A DNA stretch of 55,130 nt from contig NW_003142810.1 of assembly GCF_000003605.2 (NCBI RefSeq), forward strand, positions 10,742-65,871, given 5' to 3'. Source of the DNA: Saccoglossus kowalevskii (lineage: Eukaryota; Hemichordata; Enteropneusta; Harrimaniidae). Within the stretch, counting starts at the first letter, position 1. The number at the start of each line of letters is the position of its first letter. Both the position numbers and the translations under genes were made by a program. Below the pieces are notes generated by a model. That model worked only from the letters and a program-made list of their open reading frames with translations. It ran no database searches and was not told the origin of the DNA. Positions 30,642 to 42,049 of the stretch are shown here, piece by piece.

Positions 30642-31815
30642 TAACTACACTGAATTGAAACTGATTGCCCCTCCCCCACCTATTCCATCGAGGCCCTTTG
30701 CCCGTCATATGGCAAACTATATAATATGTTATGCAGTCTATGACAATACACACAAAATCAATTTAAACAATCTTTTTCTAATTTTGAAACCCTGCACGTA
30801 CTTACGACACCTTGTAAATAAATATTACCACCAATAAAACAATAATCCACTCATAAGAAACAAGTTTCAAGGCCGGCCTCTCATACAATTTATATCATGG
30901 ACAGTGCTTGGACTGTGATCAAACTCACGAGTCGCCGGTACCTCCATTATTCGTCGTTGCATGTTTAAAAAAATGATGTGTTCGTATTTGTTAATCACCT
31001 AGCACAAAAATCGACCGAAACAGAAGTGAACAAGTGAAGAAGAAGTGAATTCTTTAAATCCGCCTGTCTGGCAATATTTTAGAAAAGTCATATTTTTCAG
31101 AAATATTCATATAACATGTCAATATGTATGGCGGGAAACTTATTAACCGATTATATATTTAATAATTTCATCGGCTGACTGGAAAAGTTCCCGTGATGTC
31201 ATCGGTACCTGTAGTCCCATCTCCGATATTGTCAAAATCAGTATCGATTCGAGTATTCCAGAGCATTTACGAACACACGTCAAAATGATTATAAATACAA
31301 TTGATATTGCACATAGCAATGAATTTATATAAAAAAAAGTCATGAAAAATCTTGTTCGGGATAGTCAAATAAATACAAACTGTTCTAACACGTTAGGTCG
31401 CCGGTTGGCATCTGGCCAAATCGGGCGGTTGCAACATCATAATCTGCAACGAAATCAACAACGAGTGATATCAGACCATACAATGACGCAGTTGAAATTA
31501 TTTTCCTATTTTGAGAGTAATAACATTATTTCACTTAAATTAAATAATCCATATCTCCGTATAAATTATGTTATTATTTCACTATGATATCAACACATAT
31601 TAACTCAAACACCGGCCCATTCCTGGGGTGTGTGCCCCCGAACGTGTTAGCATACCATATGTATGACTCACGATAAATATGGGTTTTATTACAGTTATCC
31701 GACGCTTTCAGTTTTAAGGATTTGGAGCGCGTTTATGTTGTTGTCATATTTATACTAAATACACACACATACTCAGAAACGAAACACACCAATCAATCAG
31801 TACGTCCTAGCTTAC

Positions 31816-31967
31816 CGTCGTCCTGTCCTGTGGCGGCGCCGTGACGACATCACACGGCTCGGTAAAGTTCGATGCTGAAAAATCATATCTATAATCGTCA
31901 TGTTGTTGATTTCCAGAAACTTTGATAGTTTGGATAAATTACCGGCGTGAGCGATCACAGCAGCCAT
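31816..31967 (-). CDS. MDM2: Candidate alternative first coding exon of MDM2 (a)
   Basis: ATG at 31967 in good context (GACATGG) opens 50 codons plus two bases before donor GTAAGC. The phase again fits the acceptor at 25172. The product starts MAAVIAHAGNLSKLSKFLE and ends RRRHRTGR, which would join a basic stretch (MPKGQRRRR) in the next exon. No homology is recognised. Phase agreement has a one-in-three chance, so the support is modest. It could belong to an unrelated transcript. Confidence 0.35.
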
Positions 31968-34447
31968 GTCGATGGAGGCGTCGATACTGGGAATGTGACG
32001 CACAACGGTTGCTACTACTCGCCAACTGTGTGTTGAAGGGACATGTCTGTGGTTTCGACCGCATGCCGAAACATGACCTCATTTTAGTAAAGCGTACTAA
32101 AGCTGCTAATCAACGCCTTATAACTAGTGCCGATGGAAGTCACAATTTATCTACAATTAGAAACTAACGAGTAAACAGTCTTTATCATATTTTGGGCCAG
32201 AATCGAAATTATTATATTCGTACTTCGGGAATATACTGGATATTGAATAGTGACACTTTCGCCGATAGAGGGCGCTTGTTTCGCCAACACGCTGATTCAC
32301 GTATCAATAGTCAAAGAAAAGTACATGACAAAAGACAGTCTGTTACGGCCGTTGTCTAAGTTGTTCTAAATTGTCGCTCGGCAATAAGCCTCTAAATTAA
32401 CCAACAATGTATTGCAAATTAAGAATTAGTATGGTGCGTGCTTCGCAGCGGGAATAAATGTGTCGGTTACTTTAAGAAAAAACCCTTCACCCCGATACCC
32501 CTAGGGCTATGACTGTCTCATTAAGCGCTAACAGGTGTAGTCACCTTTGACCCGACTATTTGCGTTTGCGATTACGATCCTTTCTGTCCCTGTTTCTGCC
32601 TGTCAGCGAGAGACGTGATCACGATCGCCTGAACATTATCCAGCTGAATACACGTTATGTTGTTAAAACATGTACCTTGGTGTCAACGACATGTTGCTCA
32701 CTGAGCCACCGGGACTGACCGCAGATTATGTTCGACGGCATGTTCGGAAATTTGTCAAATTTTGATACTATAAACAGCATACGAACACTTTGGTCAAAAC
32801 ATGGATTTTTCGATTCCCTGGCGCCCTGGTTAATTCAGTAGTAGTTTTTCGCGTACATGTACATGTTTTTTTTCATAACCCGTCACCGAAGCGTGCGGTT
32901 TCCTCGACAACGTCGGTGCACTGTTACTAATAAAGAACCGGGGTCGGTGGCTGACTCGCTCTCACCTGGCCACATTCAACACACCTACTCAGACCACGGA
33001 TCAGTTTATTGTATACTGGATATAGACTCACAAATACACTGGTAAATCTGATAATGTGAAATTAAGTAGTCATATGCAAACACATCATTGGGCTTGGACC
33101 TTTGTCGTAACTTGTATTAGGACATTAAAACGAAAATGAGTTCCTTCATCACTTGGGTCGATGTATGGAAGTTTAGTGTTCTACTAAAAGGGAACTAATG
33201 TTTTGGCGCAAAAAAACATGTAAATGCCTGCCTCGGGGTACGAGTAAATCACGGGCGCTAGTCAAGGAGGCCACTATTATATATATTTGTGTGTGACCAC
33301 TACCATGCAGACACGGTTATTTCAGTCTGTGCTCGCCGAGAAGGGATGGATTCAGGCACGCATATGGTCTCAATAAACAAAATCTGAAATAGAAAATAAA
33401 TCAAAAAAAAAAAAAAAAAAAAAATTGACTCTGCTCTTTGAACTGCATTTATTTTGCACGAATTAAGCGACTAGAATCTTTAAACACTCATAAGTACTTT
33501 TTCTGGCAGGTTTACAAATTTAATAATATATCCTCAAACTGAGGCATCTTTGTCGATTGTTGGCAGTGCATGATGTAATGAGTTCTTCCTTTGTTTTGCA
33601 CAGATTGCAAACATGTACGTTACTTGTGCGCATATGAAAAGGTGTCCTCCTGAACCAGGAAATCCCCACCCCCCCAATCTGGAATCACATTTGACTTTTC
33701 TTGTTTATTTTTCTCATTTTAAATATAAAATATATGCGATTTGGGGATATACGCTTGTGCTTGTTTTCGACTTTGCGTGTTCATTTATGTAGATAATCAT
33801 CAATGTCGCTTTCGTCATTCTCAGATTTTTTTAAATCGAAGTTTGAGGGGCAAAGAGGGGACAAGACACACATTCAGAACCGTTTTTAGATTTTTACAAG
33901 AACAGATATTCTGAAAAACTTGTGCGTCGATGCCACTCCTAAAAATCAAGAGACCCGCCCACTGATGAAGGCTAAGGCAATATGCATTCACTAACGGGTG
34001 CAGGGGAGCCTTGATTACCCCGATGACAAGTACTTATGTTTGGGATGGCGTGGTTGACACTGGTATACTCAATGATATTGTCACTGTGATGATGGAATAT
34101 ATTTTTGTTTTTGGGGATAGAGTGACGATTGGAAAAAACAAATATTGTCACCGTCCAGTTGCGGTCGTATATTCGGCACTGGTCGGCATTGGCACGTACT
34201 ATCATCATTAACAACCGACTAGACTGGTACAGACGGGATTTTTTTTTTTGTGAGAAAAAATGGCAAATTTTCAATGCTTTTAGCGTGATTTCGGGAACCG
34301 ACAACAATCCCAGTCGACTGCATGGGAGATAAGCTCGCGAGATCAGAGACTATGTATCTCGGACACCGTTCATATTCTTCTTGAAGAACGAAGTTGAGGG
34401 TCTCGCCTGGGCATGAATGAGCGTCTGAGGGGACAGTATGTTAGTAT

Positions 34448-34480
34448 ATGTGTGTGTGTGTGTGTGTGTGGGGGGGGGGT
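34448..34480. repeat. (TG)n followed by poly-G
   Basis: About eleven TG units run directly into ten G. Confidence 0.9.
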
Positions 34481-35164
34481 GAGACCTTTGCAGAAAGGCA
34501 AGGAGGGACATCCCATTTCGTCACGGTATTTCTTCAGTCAGAAGTAGGAAGTGAGAACTAACGAGTAAAAAGTGGGAAATAGAAAATAGGAAGGACCAAA
34601 TGGCCAGCACGCCCCTTCCTTCCCCATATCCCTATACTACTAACAGTATAATAAATTGTTTTTCTGTAACTAAAAAATAAATTCCTTTTTGTTTAGGAGC
34701 TTTTACATACACCCCATTTTGTATGGCCCTTTAAATTTAAGTGAGAAAAGGCGATATGTGATTAACTTTTAGTATCACGCTAAAAACATACAATTTTTTT
34801 TTTCACAAAACAAAAAAGAAGTATCGACTCTGCCAATCTATTCGGTAGTCAATAGTGATAGTGCGCACACCAATGGTGACATCACCATGGCAACAAATCA
34901 CAAGAACACATATACCTATCTTTGCATGGTTTTACTCTACTACATAATTCAATAAACATATAAAAAGAATATACAGATATAATAAAGTTTGTGTCACGTG
35001 TCCCCGTGATGTCCATAGCAGACATCTAATGCTATGATTTGTCGAAATATTCATGGCCATACGAAACAGCAATGTGATGCCTTTCAACTCTATCGTAATA
35101 CCGTTTATCTCTTTCGAAAACTCAATCTTTCTACCATGACCCTTCGCTTCTAATGACACTTTTA

Positions 35165-35352
35165 CATGAGTTGTATACGTCGCGTGGGTCCCATGATATC
35201 GAACACTACTCGTGGTAGGTGACGATTAAAAAGCCACACGTGTTGAACGGCGGCGTCGCGGCCGTCTTCGATATGGGTTCCATGGCAACGCGTCTAGAAC
35301 ACATTGTTTACACGAAATCCGGACGCGCAAAGCACGTCGACCACCACCATAT
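35165..35352. mobile_element. GGGCGG-family copies, possibly two overlapping
   Basis: GTTGTATACGTCGCGTGGGTCCCATGATATCGAAC is one inverted core. GGCGGCGTCGCGGCCGTCTTCGATATGGGTTC and CGACCACCACC form another. Possibly nested insertions. Confidence 0.5.
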
Positions 35353-36229
35353 AATTTGCTCAACAAAAACCAAACAAATAATGTTTTACGAATTTTGTAT
35401 AAACAAAGTGTCGGTTTCCCAGATATGACACAGACCCGAATATCTATATTACGTGACAAGGACACCCGTGTCATTTATATTCTTGTGTTACATCACGGTA
35501 AGAATCACATGACGTCATGTTTCGTCATACTTATATATGGTTCTATCATAGAAGTAAAAGACAGAAAATTAATAGGCTTAAATTAGTTGTAACTCCTTCA
35601 GTCTGTCTTTTACCTCCATGGTTCTTTCAAATACATGTTGTGTTATCAACGATATATACTGTCAACAAATTAACTTCGAGCACTTTAAAGGTATGTACAC
35701 AAACTATACAGTTATCGATATATATATATATATACACTCGCATGCAGAACTTACAGACTGTAATATAAGCGTAAGTAACACTCAATTATTGCTTCGTCAT
35801 GTTATTTCATGCCAAGGGCAGACGCGGCTAATTGGCGGAGTGACTGAGCATTATAAAGCACAATTGATTTTGATATTTTCTGAGCGAAAGGACCAAAAAA
35901 TAAATGAAAAAGAACCGTAATATAAATAGATGGTTCCCGAACTTGTTTTTAATGGAAACATCGACTTTGTGATTTCTTCATTGCATTATCACAACGACCA
36001 TTTTTCAATTGAAAATTAGACAACAAACAAACAACTCAAAAAATAGTTCGGTTAAGTTCAGTTTTTCAAATAGCCAATCGTAAAATAAATAAATATTGTG
36101 TCAGAAGAATTTTAGCCTCATCCAGTTCCTCTTGATTTTCAGTTAAACTATTGCTTATAATTGCATTGAGAATAAATATTTAAATCGAAAGTTAGGTGTT
36201 CTGATTATTATAATACTATTATTATTATT

Positions 36230-36235
36230 TTTATT
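36230..36235 (-). terminator. TPH polyadenylation signal AATAAA
   Basis: AATAAA on the minus strand, 35 bases after the TPH stop codon. Such a short 3'UTR is plausible, but longer alternatives cannot be excluded. Confidence 0.6.
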
Positions 36236-36269
36236 TGACAAATCCGGTTAACCGGAAGTGGAACTGGTA

Positions 36270-36432
36270 TTAAGACTGTAACTTCTCCAACGCGCTACTT
36301 AAAACGCTGAGGTCGCCCTTCAACTCGTTAACGACGTCTGCTATTCGTCTCACGTTGCTCAGCACCTCCACTGAATGGGTGTATGGATTGTACCGTACTG
36401 CAAACGGACGCTTTATCGTACAGGCAAACTCT
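36270..36432 (-). CDS. TPH: TPH exon 14: tetramerisation helix and stop (residues 405-458)
   Basis: [19 protein letters not shown] matches TPH1 IKRPFGVKYNPYTRSIQIL. It ends with a heptad-like helix ([19 protein letters not shown]), QS and a TAA stop at 36270-36272. Confidence 0.94.
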
Positions 36433-39400
36433 CTGTGGACGAAAAATAGTATACAATAGTTATGCTAATATCCATGTTTATTATTAATAATAATAATATT
36501 AATTATTAATAAGTATATTAATACTAAGTCTGTGTTCATCGAACTGTATGTTAATGAACACAGACTTAGTATTAGTTCGACGAAACGATAGAACACTCTA
36601 ATACGCATGCGCACTGGTGTTTTGGTACGTACAATATTATTCAGCGCGCATGTGTATTAGGACGTTTCATTAATCATCGCACCAATACTGAGTTGTGTTT
36701 TGGAACAACAGTGTGTCCATTTCATAATCAATCATCATTAAAACAACAATATTCAAAATTACATGTCCGTATTTCATCGTTACCATGGCAACGGACAGTT
36801 GCGAACCAACCGCCGCATTAGGTTGATTTATGTTACATACATGTCTTGCTGACAACGGGAGAGGAGGTGCAAACGTGTCGGATAAAACTACAACTTACCT
36901 CATCTTCTCCTTAGCTTCTTCAAAACTGTCGGACAGGAAGTAGCAGTTCTGGTATGTCGTAATCATACACTCTTCTTTAATCGTTTCTATTGGGTTAAAC
37001 GACTTTATAATAGCCTTGTCGGTGAGGGCGTGCTAGAACATATACATATTTATGATAAGTACATCTATAGTTATATTTACGAACGTATTTTTTTTACGGT
37101 GTCCGGGGACTTCCGATAAACGACGCTTTACCTCCCGTTGCGGCCCGAATATAGATGATATGGTATGTTAATAAATATGCATGACGTCATGATGATGGGA
37201 ACCAATCAGCTCTTACCTTCAACTCCCCAATTGAAGACAACAGACCAGCTCCGTACACTCTTATTTTTCCATTTTGCTTGCAAAGTCCGAATTCCACCGT
37301 GAAGAAATAACACTGTTGAATTTAAAACAAAATACACGACCGTCAGTAAATCTAGCGCAGTTCTAGCACTTATTATAAAAATTGATATACATGTTCTCGA
37401 CCACTGAGACAGTATACTATTACCCTCGTTCACGGGCTCAATTCAAAGTTGTGACTCGTTGTGGTCGACGCTTTTATCATGTCGGAGTTTTTGTGTACAT
37501 CTTTGATTTATTTTTTTCTATGATTAAGAAGGAAATAAATAACACACAAAGTCCAGGTTTGAAATTGTGTGTATATTAAATTTAATATTTAATATTTCCA
37601 GTTTTATATTATTATAACTTTGTTGATTCGTTCCGACTACACACAATTATATTGGCCATTTTGTACACATGAATCCAAACGAACGCAACTGAATCATTAA
37701 CTTTTCGGAAAACCGAATTAAACTTTCTCAAAATAGACCCATCATAACTTGTTTTTTATATACATGTAGTTCCAATAATTTTCATCGAAGCATGTAGAAA
37801 ATGAAAAGTTAAAACTATCTGGTCCGAAATTAACAAAGAATTTATAGAAAAGTTCATAAAAAGGTGCAATAAAAAATTGTGCGGGAATAATGATGTCTTA
37901 CAAAAAGTAAATCGTTACATAAATTATGTAGTGTATTCATAATTTCTTGTTCTAAGTGATATTGTTACTTACGGTTGCCAGTTTCTGAACTTCCTCGTCC
38001 GATGCCCCCAGCGAAGCTAAGCCAATCTCCTAGAAACATAATACATAGGGTTCAATTCGATATACCGTACACTCACAATTCTATCGATTAAAACAAGCAC
38101 CATTAATATTCGGCTTTCGGCTTAAAACTGTTTGTCTAATGTAGCTAATTGAGCGGTAAAAAAACAAAATGTCAGCAGTACCGTCATACTATTATAAACA
38201 GCCACAAGTAAGCGGCGATAATTGGTAATCCAAGTCTTAAGTAACTACTAGTATTTAATATAGCTAAAGGGTTTGGGCAAAGATCTTTCAGTTAAAAGTG
38301 AAAAGGCGTGTATTGTTATCGTTAACAGAACGTCTTTACTGTAGTGTATAAGAATGGAGTTATTGTTCACTACTCGTTACTGCGTTCACCTGTCTAAACA
38401 TACACCTCCCGAAGCCTATACTTGGCAATGTAACGGACACACATTCAAAATTCTTGAATGAACTCCATTGTGAAGACTCGGGCGTACTGTTTAACTGTTT
38501 AACACCTCGATTTTGTTGTCGTTGTTTTTAATACCTATTACTCTCGCCACATACTTCGAGATTGAAACTAGGATCGTATTGTAATCACGTTGGTACACAT
38601 GTACCCACGAAACCACAATGGCACTAATACTGGCGTAGCACTGAATTGCATTATCCGATTCGCTCTCCCATCCTTATTTATTTCACAGTCTCTCAACAGT
38701 GTGCAGGGACTGTGGTTATTTACCACGTGTTTATAATCTGTGGATGGAAAGTTTGTGGATTTGACCTGCTTGAACTAAATGAAGTGACAACCTCTCCTAT
38801 GTACTCACCCGTTAAAATCAAAAAGTTTATTTTAAGGCCTGGCACCAAATTTTACAGAATTTTGGTGAACAACAGTATTTGTAGAAGGTCAAAGAGGGCG
38901 CACTACATTTACAAACTTACCTGTGAAAACTGTGCAAAACTCTTGTCCGCTAGAAGCGGCACGTGACCAAGTAGCTCATGGCAACAATCTCTGAAAAATA
39001 AACCGAAAAATAATGTTGAAATCTTCGCTACAGACACAAATATTTTCATGTCCCTGGGCGTCGCGTGCACTAATTCAATGAGCGCGTCACAGGTTTAGTT
39101 TCAAATTTAATGAAATATCAAAATAAAAACAGAATTTTTGAAATAAAACAATCATAATCGATTTCAGAAAACATTTTTTTTCTGAGCAGCAATAGTAGGA
39201 AAACTGATGAGAACGCGACAAGCGTATTTGACACCGGATATACAATTGTAGTGTGGGTAACTTACGGTTCTTTGGTGTACAGTGGATCCGAGCTGTGGCG
39301 TATATACTGCGTACAATGGAAAACACGGAATGCCAGGCCAGCCAAGAAGTCACGTGGTGAGAGATATCCGGCAACAGGTCGTAGTTGAAAACCAGTTCGA

Positions 39401-42018
39401 GCTGGAATTGCAAAATATAGATTTATAGAGTTGCACGTGCGTCATCATAGTTGTAATATTTTAATATTTGTCGAAACAAACATTCCCGGGAAATTGACAC
39501 CCACCCCTTTCCAGACAGTCAAAAGACGAAAAAGATTATTCATTCATATCATTTTGTGAAAATGTTTACTGCGGTTCTTTGTTGGTGCTAGTTGTGTCCA
39601 GTGATAACGCTTTTTTATATTCAAGGGTGGATTCCTCTCAAATATTATAGGTTGAGAAAGAAGACTTCTTTTTTGACTCAAAAATCAACCTCATTTAGCG
39701 GCATACCACATTTTGTATTGAGGCACCCCCTCTGCCACAATCTTCTTCAATATATATATACACGTGACCTAACACGCAAAGGCTCATGGACAGACGCTTG
39801 TTTGTAAACATCGACACGCTATGACTATCTGCCGCATGCGCAGCTTGTGATTCTGTCGCTTTAATGATATTTATTAAAATTGGAATTCAATAAACTGACA
39901 CTCAGTTCCACATGAAGGTTTTGAAACGTAAATTAATTTTGTATACACGCGTTAGACAACCAGAAATGAAATGGGAGACAGTAGAACAACTTCGAGACTT
40001 TTCTTTTTTTAGTATTGGGTCGAGATTTATTTTCAGAGTGATGTTGATTTCATCTGTCAGATGTGATTTTGTCGCCAAAGTAAATACGCCGTGAGCAATG
40101 GTAAAATAATTATGTAAAGATATACAGTGCCTTTACCTTTAAGAAACTCAGACACGTCTTGTAGTTGGGGTATGGAATCCTTCCTAGATGAGAAATTAAC
40201 AAGAACTTGAGTACGCCAACAATAAAAAAGTCGGAGAGAAATACTTCATACTTGCTAGACGTGCAAATACGTTATAAAGAAGAACAGCGATGGAATCTCG
40301 TCACACGGCTTACCTGTAGATGCCTTCCTCTACCAACACTTTGAAGTTCTCCAGATATTCCCTGCAAGCATGGGTTGGATACAGTCGACTCAACTCCGTG
40401 AAAACAGTGCCCCTAGAAACACAAATGAATCACATTAAAACGGAGGGGGTCATCACCTGCGCATGCGCGGGAATTGGATCCCAAGCGACGATGACAACGC
40501 ACACTAAAAACGTAAAGACTTATGGGTAGACGCTTGTTTGTAAACAGCGACGCGCTATGGCGTATGCCGCATGCGCAGGTGACGACACCCCCGCGTTAAA
40601 CATCTCCGGGACCCAACCCAGTACATTGGCAAATGGCGTGGCGTTCCTTACTGAAAGTAGTCCTACTATGTAATGGTATATATCCGTTTAGAAATGACTA
40701 CTAGTATATGTATTTTAATTACTGGTTATAAACCTAGATCTGCTATTAGTCTGCGTGTCCACACGTATAACGACCTGTAGACTCGTATTGCCCCCTCGTG
40801 ACTGTAAATAGCTTACCATGTTTTCGTTTCACTTTCGCTATATTCCACTCTTTTCATTGGTTGACCGCTATAAATTTGAACAATAAAAACATAGTTTAAA
40901 TATCAGGACTGTGAAATATTAGATATAGTTTGACACAAAATAGATTTAATCGTAATGAATAATCGGTTTCAAAGTCGTTCGAAACACCTATTTTCCAGAT
41001 GGTCATTGATTCAAAGTGTTGTCAGGTGGAGTAAGTCGCGCCCTCTAGTCAACATGATGGTGTAGCAATATCGATCAAATAAACAACTATGTTGTGAAGT
41101 AATTCGTCATTTAAAATACAGCAAGTCTTAAAGAATAGTGCTGGGCGTCCATAGATCAAAAGAATAATGGCGAATATGAAACACACATGTCACAGAAGCG
41201 GTTTGGCGCTAGAGGGCGCTCGGTGTATCGTATTGACTATTTTACTTTAAATACAATGTACGTACTGCCTGTATTCGTACCCCAATTCTGTGAAATACTT
41301 CCGTCTTTGTCGGTACTCGGGATCCTAAAAATCAAATAACAAACAAATATATTAGGAATCCTCGGGGGCGGAGCTACGTCACAGACGTTCCACGTTGCTA
41401 AGACGCGCACCACTGTACCATGCATTTCTATGGGCTCTGTGCGCGCTGCTGTGCAACCGCGGGTTGCCAGGCGGTGAAAATGCCCGGATATCCGCCCCCG
41501 AGGATTCGCTATTGTCAATACATCTGCAGGCGCCTGGTGAGTTGTGTTCCCTGAAAAATCATACTTTATTTTTTTTTGAACGTCCTTAAAAAAGAATGTA
41601 ATTCAAACATTATCCATATACGTAACCCTTCATGGTCCAGTCGTGACAATTTATTTATTATATGCTAATTAAGGTAAAAGCCTATTTATTTTTCAATAAA
41701 CTGTATCCCAGGACAATATAATGAAGTTGACTTCTTAATAAAAGTTTCGGCTCACCAACCTATTTTTCGAGTAAATGATGGTTGTATTTTGAAATTATTG
41801 AATATTAGAATTAGAACATTTTTACCCTCGTTTTCTATGACAAGGATATTGTCGTATATATCAGAGTGTAGGCATAGAAAGAACAAATTACTAGTATATA
41901 TCGTGACTGGGAGTCACTTTTTGATATTTTGAATTTCAAGAATCTAGGTTTTAAAAAAGTTACAATATTTAGTTTTAACATTGTGTTCCATGGAATTGTT
42001 CTAAAAGATCAGTCCGGT

Positions 42019-42049
<31 letters not shown>

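Larger units (their letters stand above)
27425..31815. other. MDM2 upstream region / possible intron 1
   Basis: Holds one p53-like site, the two microsatellites, a GC-richer stretch near 28600-28740, the local duplication with palindrome insertion, a family D fragment and the 64-bp tandem pair. A 29763-29845 block shares GTACCAGCTACCCCCTTGCC with 43745-43770. No gene is recognised. Confidence 0.5.
31968..36229. other. Intergenic interval between MDM2 and TPH
   Basis: No recognisable exon on either strand. Contains a poly-A tract near 33403, the TG/G microsatellite, GGGCGG-family copies and an ATAT run near 35720. The rest is AT-rich sequence without visible structure. Confidence 0.5.
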
